Assembly: GCA_027063225.1 (NCBI GenBank)
Contig: JAMOSG010000039.1
Coordinates: 62,001 to 126,000, forward strand
From: Helicobacteraceae bacterium
GTDB taxonomy: Bacteria; Campylobacterota; Campylobacteria; Campylobacterales; Sulfurimonadaceae
Direction of reading: 5' to 3'
DNA length: 64,000 bases
Below the pieces are notes generated by a model. It did not search any database. It saw nothing but the letters and a program-made list of their open reading frames with translations, and was not told the DNA's origin. The translations under genes were made by a program, and so were the position numbers. This document shows positions 1-10,083 of this stretch, one piece after another; the stretch's first letter is position 1; each line of letters opens with the position of its first letter.

Positions 1-948
1 TTTTCCAACAACATTGAGCTGTTTTGGATCAAGAAAATAAAACTGATAGCTCTCAAATGAGAGAAGTAAAGACCATATATTATAAAAATTAACATCTATC
101 ATTGAGATATTTAAAAGACTATTTAAAATATTTTTAGGGGTAATAGCAAAAAAGTGATTATTTGTAAGGTTGTTAGTGAGTTTTCCAAAATCATTTTCTT
201 TTTGTGATGAAAAAACTACAACTATTTTCATAGGATTAAGTTGTTGACGTTTTTGTTCTAGTTTATTTTTAAAAGCTTTATCTTGGTAAAGTGTATTGAT
301 GATTTTAAGATTATGATTATCTTTTAAAAAATCATTTTCAAAACTTTGATCATTTAAAATAATAAGAGAATGAGCATCTAAAATAGAGATTTGTTTATAT
401 TTATTTATATCATATAAATCTCCTATACGTACACGAATTGTAAGGGCATTATAATCTTTTGATGTTATTTTTTCCAAAAAAAGTTGTGTTTCTTCATAGT
501 GATGTAGCAGTAAAATAACTTCATGAGATTCTTTTTTAGAGTTATAAAGATGGTTGAGTTCCTCTAAAATATTAAAAATCGTTTCATTATAATTTATAAT
601 TATTGTGTGATTTTCTCCTAAAAAGTTAAGTTTCCCTAGTCTAATATCACGCAAAATTTCCTCTAAAAAAGTGGTTAATACTGAGACTACAAAAGATAAA
701 ATGACCACACCAACAATCATTAAAACTAAAGAGAAAAATAATGTTGCGTTTGACTGTTTTGCAATAAATAAAGAAGCTGGATCAACAAAAATTGTGTAAG
801 TATCTTCAATAGAACCTATAAAAAAGCTACTAGATACGATAAGTAAAAGTGAAAATAAAATGATGATACTAACTTGAATAAAAATAGGCTGTAAAACAAA
901 CCATTCTTTGAAGTTATTAAATTTTTTAAAAAACATTTTATTTAACAT
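1..948 (-). CDS. CASTOR/POLLUX-like ion channel / RCK-type NAD-binding protein, partial (3' end beyond window start)
   Basis: Open minus-strand frame not in the ORF track because it runs off the edge. Reads MLNKMFFKKFNNFKEWFVLQPIFIQVSIIILFSLL...FFSLVLMIVGVVILSFVVSVLTTFLEEILRDIRLGKLNFLGENHTIIINYNETIFNILEEL: TM helices, then a Rossmann-like 'NHTIIINYNE' segment. Confidence 0.55.
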   Translation of the reverse strand, partial: MLNKMFFKKFNNFKEWFVLQPIFIQVSIIILFSLLLIVSSSFFIGSIEDTYTIFVDPASLFIAKQSNATLFFSLVLMIVGVVILSFVVSVLTTFLEEILRDIRLGKLNFLGENHTIIINYNETIFNILEELNHLYNSKKESHEVILLLHHYEETQLFLEKITSKDYNALTIRVRIGDLYDINKYKQISILDAHSLIILNDQSFENDFLKDNHNLKIINTLYQDKAFKNKLEQKRQQLNPMKIVVVFSSQKENDFGKLTNNLTNNHFFAITPKNILNSLLNISMIDVNFYNIWSLLLSFESYQFYFLDPKQLNVVGK

Positions 949-1050
949 TTTTGCAAACCTTTTTTGTGGAATCTTAACATATTTTTTTTGAGAAATTTAG
1001 ATTTTAAGAGTTATGAAGTTATAATTTTAAAAATTTAATAAAGGTTTTGA

Positions 1051-1341
1051 ATGATAGTACATATTGTAATGTTTAAATTTAACGATGAAAACAAAGCACA
1101 AAATTTAAAAAAAGTAAAAGGGATGTTAGAAGCACTTCCAAGTAAAATTGATCCACTTTTGAGTATGGAAGTTGGGATAGATTTTAACCAAAGTGAAAGA
1201 GCTTTTGATTTAGCACTTTATTCAACTTTTGAAACAAAAGAGGGTTTAAAAGAGTATGCAGTAGATCCTGCACATTTAGAAGTTGTTGAATTTATTAAAA
1301 AAGTAACATCTGAGTCAAAAGTTGTTGATTATATAAAATAA
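1051..1341 (+). CDS. Dabb (stress-responsive alpha/beta barrel) domain protein
   Basis: MIVHIVMFKFNDENKAQNLKKVKGMLEALPSKI..., typical Dabb pattern with VHIVMFKF and DPAHLEVVEFIK. Confidence 0.75.
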   Translation: MIVHIVMFKFNDENKAQNLKKVKGMLEALPSKIDPLLSMEVGIDFNQSERAFDLALYSTFETKEGLKEYAVDPAHLEVVEFIKKVTSESKVVDYIK

Positions 1342-1407
1342 CAGTGTTTGTTTTTACTATATGTTAGATACAATCATAGCAGAACTTTAAAAAATTGAAA
1401 GACTTGA

Positions 1408-3396
1408 ATGATGAGAACTTATAATACTCTACTTACAACACTTGATGATTTAGAAGGTTTTATTAGAGAAAATAAAATAGAAACATCTAAAAATGTTTTA
1501 GTTCAAATCTTTACAGGTCTTGTTGATGAAATTTTTATTCAACATCTTGTAGATTCTTTAAAAAAGATTATTCCACATATCCAAATTATTGGTTCTACTA
1601 CAGATGGTGAAATTTTAGATGGTCAAGTTAAAGAACTCTCTACTGTGCTTTCTTTTTCTACTTTTGAAAAAACACAACTTCAAACCTACTATCAACCTTA
1701 TGAAAACTCTCCTAAGCTATTAGCAAAAAAACTTTACAAACAATTTTCTTCTACAGAAAATAAAAGGCTTTTTCTAACTTTTATAGATGGTTTAAATATT
1801 AATGGTGAAGAGTATATTAAGGAGTTTGGAGCTCTTAATAATGACGTGATTATTGCAGGTGGTTTGGCTGGTGATAATGCCCATTTTCAAAAAACGTATG
1901 TTTTTACGCAAGATACTATTTTGGAAAAAGGTGCTGTTGGTGTTTTGTTAAACTCTACAGAGCTTTTAGTTGGAACAAATTTAAGTTTTGGTTGGAATAG
2001 AATAGGGAAAAAACTTAAAATTACAAAAGCAAAAGAGAATGTTGTTTATACAATCGAAGATATTCCAGCAGTTGATATGTATTTAAAATATCTAGGTTCA
2101 GATATTTCAAATGATTTACCAGCAACAGGGGTAGAGTTTCCTTTAATTTTAAATAGAAACGGTATAGATATAGCTCGTGCTGTTGTTGGTGTAAATAAAG
2201 AAGATGGCTCTATGCAGTTTGCTGGAAATGTAGCAGAAGGGGAGTATGTACAGTTTGGATATGGAAATGTAGATATGATTCAATCTAAAATTCCACATAC
2301 AATGCAAAAGATTACACAAAATGCAGTAGAGAGTATTTTTATATACTCTTGTATGGCACGTAAAAGATTACTTGGAAAAGAGATTGAAAGTGAGATGCTT
2401 CCACTTGCTAAAATGGCACCTTTGAGTGGTTTTTTTACATATGGTGAACTTTTTACACACAATAACTCTTATGAACTTTTAAACCAAACAATGACAGTAC
2501 TTACACTTAGTGAAAAGAGTACTTCTAAAGTGAGTGGAGATTTTGTAGAGAGAAAATCAAAAGATACTCACAAGCGTACAATTAATGCTTTAACACACTT
2601 AGTTGGTGTTGCAACTCAAGAGTTAGAAGAGCTTAATGAAAAACTAGAGACAAAAGTACAAGAGGAGGTTGAAAAAAATCGTCAAAAAGATATCACTCTT
2701 CTTCGTCAGAGTCGTTTAGCACAAATGGGTGAGATGATAAGTATGATAGCTCACCAATGGAGACAACCTTTATCTGCTATTAGTAGTGCTGCAGCTGGTT
2801 TAAAAGTAAAAGCACAGTTACATAAAGTAGAAAATGATACGATTATTGAGATAAGTGATAAGATTTTATATTCTTCTCAATATTTAAGTAGTACAATAAA
2901 TGACTTTAGAGATTTTTACAAAGCAAACAAAGAAACAAGAGAGTGTGGTTTTAATGAAATGTTAGATGGGGTTTTGAGGATTATTGGTTCTCAGATTAAA
3001 AATCGAGGCATTACATTGGAATTAGATTTGCAAGCAAAAGAGAAGATTAGAACTTATCCAAATGAGGTAAAACAAGTTGTAATGAACTTGCTTAAAAATG
3101 CAGAAGATGCTTTGTTGATGGCTTCGATAAGAGATCCTTATATTAAGATTAGGACATATAAAGAGGGAGAAAAATTTATTTTAGAAGTTTCTGATAATGC
3201 AGGTGGTATTGAAGAAACTATTCTTCCAAAAATTTTTGATCCTTATTTCTCTACTAAAAAAGAGAAAGATGGAACAGGACTTGGATTGTATATGTCTAAA
3301 ACCATTATAGAAAATCATTGTAATGGACAACTAATTGCATACAATAATAAAGAGGGTGCAATCTTTCGAATAGAGTTGGAGAGTAAAGAGAGTTAA
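1408..3396 (+). CDS. FIST N/C sensory domain histidine kinase
   Basis: N-terminal FIST-like region (GSTTDGEIL, AGGLAGDNAHFQKTYVF); H-box MISMIAHQWRQPLSAI; N-box NLLKNAEDAL; G-boxes DNAGGI and GTGLGLYMSK. Confidence 0.85.
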   Translation: MMRTYNTLLTTLDDLEGFIRENKIETSKNVLVQIFTGLVDEIFIQHLVDSLKKIIPHIQIIGSTTDGEILDGQVKELSTVLSFSTFEKTQLQTYYQPYENSPKLLAKKLYKQFSSTENKRLFLTFIDGLNINGEEYIKEFGALNNDVIIAGGLAGDNAHFQKTYVFTQDTILEKGAVGVLLNSTELLVGTNLSFGWNRIGKKLKITKAKENVVYTIEDIPAVDMYLKYLGSDISNDLPATGVEFPLILNRNGIDIARAVVGVNKEDGSMQFAGNVAEGEYVQFGYGNVDMIQSKIPHTMQKITQNAVESIFIYSCMARKRLLGKEIESEMLPLAKMAPLSGFFTYGELFTHNNSYELLNQTMTVLTLSEKSTSKVSGDFVERKSKDTHKRTINALTHLVGVATQELEELNEKLETKVQEEVEKNRQKDITLLRQSRLAQMGEMISMIAHQWRQPLSAISSAAAGLKVKAQLHKVENDTIIEISDKILYSSQYLSSTINDFRDFYKANKETRECGFNEMLDGVLRIIGSQIKNRGITLELDLQAKEKIRTYPNEVKQVVMNLLKNAEDALLMASIRDPYIKIRTYKEGEKFILEVSDNAGGIEETILPKIFDPYFSTKKEKDGTGLGLYMSKTIIENHCNGQLIAYNNKEGAIFRIELESKES

Positions 3397-3397
3397 G

Positions 3398-5383
3398 ATG
3401 GAAAATTTAGATAATATTATAAAATATAGTAAACAACTCAATTTGTTATATGTAGAAGATAATGAAGATGCAAGAGTAAACTCTCTTTTTATTTTTGAAG
3501 AGTTTTTTAATGAAATATTTGTAGCTGTTGATGGGGAAGATGGTTTTGAACTTTTTTCACAGAAACAAGAGAGTATAGATATTATTATTACAGATATTAA
3601 TATGCCTCGTCTTAATGGTCTTGAGATGTTAGAAAAGATTAGAGAAATAGACAAGCAAATACCTGTTTTAGTGCTTTCAGCATACAATGAATCTAACTTC
3701 TTTATGGAAAGTATTAAACTAGATGTTGATGGTTATTTGCTCAAACCTATAGATTTAGAACAGTTTTTATCAACTCTTTCTAAGGTGGTTGAAAAGGTCA
3801 AGTTGAAAAAGGAAGCACAAAAAAATCTTAATTTTTTACATCAGTATCAAGAAGCGACAGATGCAAGTACAATTGTTTCAAAAACAGATGTTGATGGTGT
3901 AATTACTTATGTGAATGATGAATTTTGTAAAGTTTCGGGTTACTCTAAAAAGGAAGTACTTGGAAAAACACATGCTCTTATAAAATCAAACCATATGTCA
4001 CCTAGTGATTATGCTGAGTTTTGGGATACAATTAAAAATAAAAAAGAGATATGGCAAGGAACATTTAAAAATGTAGCTAAGAATGGTAGTTTTTATTACT
4101 TAAAAACAACAGTAAAGCCAATTTTAGATGAAGATGGCAATATTATTGAATTTATTGCTTTAACAGATGATATTACAGATGTTATGAATCAAGAGAAACA
4201 GTTTACTGATTTATATAAATCTTTAGATGAGCCTATGGTTGTTCTTTTAAAAATTGAAGATTTTGATGATATTTATAATTACTATGGACAAGCTCTTATA
4301 GAAGAGATAGAACAAAGTATTACACAACTTATTTTAGAGAAACTTCCAGCTGCTTTTTCAAAAGATAAGTTTTTTAGATTAGGTCAAGGGGAGTATGGCT
4401 TTGTAAAAACTTTGATGAATTCACATGATGTTTGTGAAGGGATTCTAAAAGATTTTCAAAATGATTTAAATGATTCCGTTATTACCATTGAAGGAGTTGA
4501 ATACAATATCTCTATTTTGATTAGTTTCTCTTTTGGTAAAGATGCTTTAGATAATGCAAAATATGGATTAAAAGAGTTAGAAAATTCACATAATATTTTT
4601 ATTTCTGCAACAAATTTATCAGATAAAATGCATAAAGAAGCAGATGAAAATATTAAAACACTAAAAATGATAAAAAGTGCTTTAGCAGATAATAGAATAG
4701 TTTCTTATTTTCAACCAATCGTAGATAATAGAACAAAAGAGGTTGTAAAGTATGAATCACTTGTACGTTTAATAGATGAAGAGGATAATGTTATCTCTCC
4801 ATTTTTCTTTCTTGAGCGTGCAAAAAAAGGGAAATATTACAATCAGATTACACACAGAGTTTTAGAAAACTCTTTTGCAGCACTTAAACAAATTAAAGAG
4901 GATATTTCTATTAATGTTTCCTCTTTAGATATTGAAAAAAAAGCAACACGAGATAAAATTTTAGAATTACTTCGTAACGCTAAAGAGGATGCTAAAAGAG
5001 TTACAATTGAACTTTTAGAAGATGAAGAGATACGAGATATTAAAACTTTTAAAGCATTTATTAGTGACGTGAAAAATTTAGGTGTAAAAATTGCAGTAGA
5101 TGATTTTGGAAGTGGTTACTCTAATTTTGAACGTCTTTTAGATTATGAGCCAGATATTTTAAAAATTGATGGCTCTTTAGTAAAACATCTTGTAGAAGAT
5201 CGTTATTCAAGGGATTTGGTAGATACTATAGCTGTATTTGCTTATAAACAAAATATGGAAATTATTGCTGAGTTTGTTGAGAATGAAGAGGTATTTCAAA
5301 TTTTAGATGATATTGGTGTACAATATACACAAGGGTATCTTTTTGGTAAACCTATGCCTCTTAGTGAAATAGTTGACGAATAA
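3398..5383 (+). CDS. Response regulator receiver - PAS - degenerate GGDEF - EAL protein
   Basis: Receiver LLYVEDNEDAR...DIIITDINMPRLNGLEML...LLKP; PAS TYVNDEFCKVSGYSKKEVLGKTH; GGDEF position reads GQGEY; EAL region YESLVRL, AVDDFGSGYSNFERL, ILKIDGSLV. Confidence 0.85.
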   Translation: MENLDNIIKYSKQLNLLYVEDNEDARVNSLFIFEEFFNEIFVAVDGEDGFELFSQKQESIDIIITDINMPRLNGLEMLEKIREIDKQIPVLVLSAYNESNFFMESIKLDVDGYLLKPIDLEQFLSTLSKVVEKVKLKKEAQKNLNFLHQYQEATDASTIVSKTDVDGVITYVNDEFCKVSGYSKKEVLGKTHALIKSNHMSPSDYAEFWDTIKNKKEIWQGTFKNVAKNGSFYYLKTTVKPILDEDGNIIEFIALTDDITDVMNQEKQFTDLYKSLDEPMVVLLKIEDFDDIYNYYGQALIEEIEQSITQLILEKLPAAFSKDKFFRLGQGEYGFVKTLMNSHDVCEGILKDFQNDLNDSVITIEGVEYNISILISFSFGKDALDNAKYGLKELENSHNIFISATNLSDKMHKEADENIKTLKMIKSALADNRIVSYFQPIVDNRTKEVVKYESLVRLIDEEDNVISPFFFLERAKKGKYYNQITHRVLENSFAALKQIKEDISINVSSLDIEKKATRDKILELLRNAKEDAKRVTIELLEDEEIRDIKTFKAFISDVKNLGVKIAVDDFGSGYSNFERLLDYEPDILKIDGSLVKHLVEDRYSRDLVDTIAVFAYKQNMEIIAEFVENEEVFQILDDIGVQYTQGYLFGKPMPLSEIVDE

Positions 5384-5487
5384 AATAACTAAAAAGACTA
5401 CTTAAGTCGTCAATATAGTTTTTTCTTCTGGTTAATCTTTTAAGGAAATTGTGTTATTCTGCTTGGAAATTTTAGAAGGAGTTTTCT

Positions 5488-5691
5488 ATGGCAGAACCAA
5501 CATTAGAAGCAATAGATGATTACAATGAGTTAAAAGGTGACAAGAAAAAAATTGTTTATATTGTAGTTCTTGTATCGCTTATTATAGGTGCTATTTATAG
5601 TATATCTTACAATTTTCTTGGTAATGCTAAAGGTGCGTTACCTATTGATGATCCAATAGCAAAAGTTCCTGTAAGTAAGGCACTTCATTAG
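5488..5691 (+). CDS. Small single-TM membrane protein of unknown function
   Basis: 67 aa with one TM (KIVYIVVLVSLIIGAIYSISYNFL); AAGGAG upstream of ATG. Confidence 0.6.
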   Translation: MAEPTLEAIDDYNELKGDKKKIVYIVVLVSLIIGAIYSISYNFLGNAKGALPIDDPIAKVPVSKALH

Positions 5692-5744
5692 TATAGATTC
5701 GCTATAATTTGCCATCTAAATAACCAATATGAAAGGTGGTTTTT

Positions 5745-7007
5745 ATGCTGATGGCATTTGTAGTGATCTATTCACTTTATGTTTTAATTTCACTTTATGT
5801 AAGTGTGATGCAAATAGGTTTTATAAACAGAGCAAAAAAGCAAGAGGCTATTTTACTCTCTCCTGTTGGCTTTTACAAAGCTGGTAACTATAGTGTTGCT
5901 AAAGAAAAGCTCTCTTTAGTAAAAACATTTGTAGATTATATTGTTTTTATAGCATGGCTTGGTTTTGGTATTAAATGGCTTGAATCGTTATTTATTACAC
6001 AAGATGAAGCGTTTATGAATGTAGCTATAGTTATGAGTTTTGTTCTTATTAACTCTCTTATCTCGTTTCCTTTTGATTACTACGAAAAATTTGTTATTGA
6101 TGCTGAGTTTGGTTTTAATAAATCCTCTTTAAAACTCTTTTTAAAAGATACTTTTATCTCTTTAGTTGTTACGCTTGTACTTGGATCTTTTTTAGTGTGG
6201 GGCATTTATGAGATTATGACAACTTTTTCATTATGGTGGTTATGGAGCTTTTTATTTATTTTTACATTTGTAATTCTTATAAATATGTTTTATCCAACAT
6301 TTAGAGCAATGTTTTTTGATAAACTCACACCACTTCAAGATGAAACACTCAATGAAAAAATTACTCAACTTATGCAAAAAACAGGATTTGTAAGTGATGG
6401 TATCTTTATAAGTGATGCTTCAAAAAGAGATTCACGCCTAAATGCTTATTTTGGTGGACTTGGTAAAACAAAACGTGTAGTTTTATTTGATACTTTACTA
6501 GAAAAACTCTCTACAAATGAACTCTTAGCAGTACTTGGACATGAATTAGGGCATTTTGCACATGGTGATATTTACAAAAATATTGCATTAGTAGGTGGTA
6601 TGCTTTTTGGTATGTTTGCTCTTTTTGGAAATTTACCACAAGAGATTTTTTTAGAATTAGGTATAGCTCCTACTCCTTATGCTACAATGATTTTACTTAT
6701 GCTTTTTATGCCTGTTTTAGGATTTATTATGATGCCTCTTATGGGGATTGTAAGTCGTCATAATGAGTATGAAGCAGATAAAATGGGAAGTGAGCTTGTA
6801 GGTAATGCAGGGGAGATTGAGTTGGCAAATGCACTACAAAAACTTGTAGAGGAAAATAAAAGTTTTCCACTTTCACACCCACTTTATATTTTCTTTCACT
6901 ACACGCATCCACCGGTGTTAGAGCGACTCAAAGCTTTAGGTGTAGATTTAAAAAGTGTAGATGAAAAAGAGGCTATGCAAGGTAGTTGTGAAGCAAATAT
7001 TGATTAA
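5745..7007 (+). CDS. M48 family (Ste24/HtpX-like) membrane metallopeptidase
   Basis: HEXXH motif VLGHELGHFAHGD; C-terminal NEYEADKMGSEL; multiple TMs. Track starts at GTG 5736, but AAAGG sits about 8 nt before ATG 5745. Confidence 0.85.
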   Translation: MLMAFVVIYSLYVLISLYVSVMQIGFINRAKKQEAILLSPVGFYKAGNYSVAKEKLSLVKTFVDYIVFIAWLGFGIKWLESLFITQDEAFMNVAIVMSFVLINSLISFPFDYYEKFVIDAEFGFNKSSLKLFLKDTFISLVVTLVLGSFLVWGIYEIMTTFSLWWLWSFLFIFTFVILINMFYPTFRAMFFDKLTPLQDETLNEKITQLMQKTGFVSDGIFISDASKRDSRLNAYFGGLGKTKRVVLFDTLLEKLSTNELLAVLGHELGHFAHGDIYKNIALVGGMLFGMFALFGNLPQEIFLELGIAPTPYATMILLMLFMPVLGFIMMPLMGIVSRHNEYEADKMGSELVGNAGEIELANALQKLVEENKSFPLSHPLYIFFHYTHPPVLERLKALGVDLKSVDEKEAMQGSCEANID

Positions 7008-7022
7008 TCATAGAGGAAAGAG

Positions 7023-7316
7023 ATGCAGAGGTTAAATAAAGAGATTATTTTAAATTACTTACAAGAACATAAAAAAGAGTTTATGTTGAAGTATAACCTT
7101 AAGAAGATAGGTCTTTTTGGAAGTTATGCAAAAGATTGTGCTTCTTATGATAGTGATATAGATATACTTGTAGATATGCCTCCATCTTTTAAAAATTATT
7201 ATGAATTAAAGCACACGTTAGAGGAGTATTTTCATAAAAAAGTTGATTTAGGTTTAGATAATACTTTAAGAAGTTTTGTAAAAAAAAGAGTTCAAAAGGA
7301 AATTATCTATGTCTAA
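7023..7316 (+). CDS. mntA: MntA-type nucleotidyltransferase antitoxin (type VII toxin-antitoxin)
   Basis: MNT motif LFGSYAKDCASYDSDIDILVD (GSx10DxD); overlaps hepT by 8 nt. Confidence 0.8.
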   Translation: MQRLNKEIILNYLQEHKKEFMLKYNLKKIGLFGSYAKDCASYDSDIDILVDMPPSFKNYYELKHTLEEYFHKKVDLGLDNTLRSFVKKRVQKEIIYV

Positions 7317-7743
7317 AAGGGATGTTGAACTTTATATAGTGGATATTTTAATAGCTATTAATAAAATTGAACGTTACTCTAAAAAATTTACAAATGCTCA
7401 AGAGTTACTTTATAGTGAACTTGAATGGGACGCTGTTATAAGGGAATTAGAAATTGTTGGAGAAGCGACAAATAGTCTTTTAAAACTTAATTTTTTAAAT
7501 CAAGAGTATAGAGTTATTGTTGATTTTAGAAACCAAATAAACCATGGTTATTTTGGTATTGATGAAAATATAGTTTGGGAAGTAATTACGAGTTATTTAA
7601 AAGAGTTTCGTATGGCATTATTTGATATCATTAAAGAAAATAATATCTCTTTAAATGAAGCAATAGAATCCGCAAAAGAGGATAATAGTTTTAATCAAAA
7701 TATATTACACTTTTTAGATTCTCTAAGTAATGAGTTTAATTGA
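7309..7743 (+). CDS. hepT: HepT-like HEPN ribonuclease toxin
   Basis: HEPN motif RNQINHGYFGID (Rx4H..Y); partnered with the MNT gene. Confidence 0.8.
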   Translation: MSKRDVELYIVDILIAINKIERYSKKFTNAQELLYSELEWDAVIRELEIVGEATNSLLKLNFLNQEYRVIVDFRNQINHGYFGIDENIVWEVITSYLKEFRMALFDIIKENNISLNEAIESAKEDNSFNQNILHFLDSLSNEFN

Positions 7744-7757
7744 ACTAAAGGATAAAA

Positions 7758-8933
7758 ATGAACATAGTAGAGTTAGATAAGAAATATGTTTTACCAACTT
7801 ATGCAAGAGTTGAAGTTGAGTTTGTCAAAGCAAATAATGCGACACTTTTTGATAGTAATGGTAAAAAGTATATAGATTTTACATCAGGTATTGGGGTTGT
7901 GAGTGTTGGGCATGCAAACAAGCGTGTAAATGATGCAATTTGTAATCAAATCAATAATATTACACACATTTCAAACCTTTACTACATTGCACCACAAGCA
8001 AAAGCAGCACAAAAAGTTGTAGAGGCTAGTGGGTATGATATGCAATGTTTCTTTGCAAATAGTGGTGCTGAGGCAAATGAGGGTGCGATTAAAATTGCAC
8101 GTAAACATGGTGAGCGTGATGGTGAGATAAAACGTTATAAAATTATTACGTTAAAGCATTCATTTCATGGTAGAACAATTACAACTGTAAAAGCAACAGG
8201 GCAAGAGGCGATGCATAATTATTTTGGACCATTTCCAGATGGTTTTGTCTATGCACAAAATATTGAAAGCATAGCAGATATGTTAGATGACCATACAGCT
8301 GGAGTTATGATAGAGCTTATTCAAGGTGAGGGTGGAGTTGAACCACAAGATAAGCAAAAAGTTCAAGCTTTAGCAAAACTTTTAAAAGAAAAAAAGATCC
8401 CTTTAATTGTAGATGAAGTGCAAACAGGAGCTTATAGAGTAGGAGAGTTTAGCGCTTCACAAGCTTATGGAATTGAGCCAGAGATTATTACACTTGCAAA
8501 AGGTGTTGGTGGTGGTGTACCTGTTGGTATTGTTATGACATCACTCAAAGGTGTTTTGAGTGCTGGAGATCATGGTTCAACATTTGGTGGAAACTATTTA
8601 AGTGCAACAGCTGTTTGTGAGGTTGTAGATATTTTACAAGAGTATAAACAAAGTGGAGCTTTAGATGAAACAATAGAGTATTTCGATAAAAAACTCCAAG
8701 AGTATTTCAAGCAAAATAAAGAGCTTTATACAGAGTGTGTTGGTTTTGGACTTATGCGTGGACTTCGTGTAAAAGATGGCGATACATTAACAAACATTAT
8801 AAACTCTGCAAGGGAAAATGGAGTTATGCTTTTAAAAGCTGGACGTAATACATTAAGATTTTTACCACCACTTACAATTACAAAAGAGGAAATAGATGAA
8901 GGTTTTGAAGCACTTAAGCATATTTCTTTGTAG
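7758..8933 (+). CDS. argD: Acetylornithine aminotransferase
   Basis: Class III aminotransferase: FANSGAEANEGAIKIARKHG, IVDEVQTGAYRVGEFSASQAYGIEPEIITLAKGVGGGVPVG. Confidence 0.85.
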   Translation: MNIVELDKKYVLPTYARVEVEFVKANNATLFDSNGKKYIDFTSGIGVVSVGHANKRVNDAICNQINNITHISNLYYIAPQAKAAQKVVEASGYDMQCFFANSGAEANEGAIKIARKHGERDGEIKRYKIITLKHSFHGRTITTVKATGQEAMHNYFGPFPDGFVYAQNIESIADMLDDHTAGVMIELIQGEGGVEPQDKQKVQALAKLLKEKKIPLIVDEVQTGAYRVGEFSASQAYGIEPEIITLAKGVGGGVPVGIVMTSLKGVLSAGDHGSTFGGNYLSATAVCEVVDILQEYKQSGALDETIEYFDKKLQEYFKQNKELYTECVGFGLMRGLRVKDGDTLTNIINSARENGVMLLKAGRNTLRFLPPLTITKEEIDEGFEALKHISL

Positions 8934-10083
8934 TTCACTTCTTGTTGCATCATCGCAAGAGTATCTTTTAGATACAAAGCTTCAAGAATTTGAATACGAT
9001 TATGAAAAAAATAAGGCACAAAGTAATTTACTAAAAAACTCTTGGATAGCTCCTATTATGCTTAATTACTCTTACACTAGAAGCAATGCTACTTCTAGTG
9101 ATGAGTCTTCTCAAGCTGCTTCTGTATCTATTACGCAACCTATTTTTCAAACGGGTGGGATTGTTTATGGTATAAAGTATGCAAAAGCTCTTAAAGAGTT
9201 TGGAAACTATACAATTGATCTACAAAAAACACAAATGAAAAAATCTGTTTTAGAGTTACTTATAAAGCTTAAACAGATAGATTTAAAACTACAAAAGCAA
9301 GAACTTTTAATTCAAAATGCACAACTTGATTTAGATGCAAAACAATCACGTTACTTAAATGGGGAGATAGATTCAGGATTTTTAGATAATGCTATTATTA
9401 AACTAAACTCTATGACTTTGGTACGGTATGATTTAGAAACAGCTAAACAAAATCTTCTCTCTAGCCTTAAAACACTCTCTAAGATAGACTATAAAACATT
9501 TCCTTTGCCAAGGCTAAAACTTTTAACAAAAGAGGAGTTTTTTCAGCAAAATATTTTGTTAAAAATGCAAAAAGCGAAGGTGAAAAGTAGTAGTTATCAA
9601 AAAGATATGATAGTAGCAAAATATTTACCTCAAGTTGCTTTAATAGGTAGTTATAATTGGAGTAAAATACCAGCACCAATAGGTGGTAAAATAGAACAAG
9701 ATTATTATAATTATGGAGTATCTGTAACACTTCCTTTAAATGTTAATAGTTTTGATGATATGGAAGCACAACGAGTTCAACAGTTTAAAGAGAAGCTTCT
9801 TTTAGAAGATAATAAAAGGGAACTACAAGCACTTTATGAAAGAGTAGAGCATAACTTGCAAAATCTTAAAAATAAAGAGCAACTTTCTCTTCAAAGTGTA
9901 GCAATTTATAAGAAACTTTTAAAAGATACAACAGTGTTATTTCAAAGTGGATATAAAACTGCTGCTGATGTCTTGATGCTACAAAATTCTTTAACAACAG
10001 CAAAGATAGATAAAGAGATTTTAGAATTAGATAGAGATATTGAGTTATTAAATTTATATGAGATGGTAGAAGATGAGATTTAA
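8896..10083 (+). CDS. TolC-family outer membrane protein
   Basis: Signal-like N-terminus, two-repeat coiled-coil OEP pattern (QAASVSITQPIFQTGGIVYGIKYAKA ... YNYGVSVTLPLNVNSFDDMEAQRVQQFKEKLL). Confidence 0.7.
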   Translation: MKVLKHLSIFLCSSLLVASSQEYLLDTKLQEFEYDYEKNKAQSNLLKNSWIAPIMLNYSYTRSNATSSDESSQAASVSITQPIFQTGGIVYGIKYAKALKEFGNYTIDLQKTQMKKSVLELLIKLKQIDLKLQKQELLIQNAQLDLDAKQSRYLNGEIDSGFLDNAIIKLNSMTLVRYDLETAKQNLLSSLKTLSKIDYKTFPLPRLKLLTKEEFFQQNILLKMQKAKVKSSSYQKDMIVAKYLPQVALIGSYNWSKIPAPIGGKIEQDYYNYGVSVTLPLNVNSFDDMEAQRVQQFKEKLLLEDNKRELQALYERVEHNLQNLKNKEQLSLQSVAIYKKLLKDTTVLFQSGYKTAADVLMLQNSLTTAKIDKEILELDRDIELLNLYEMVEDEI

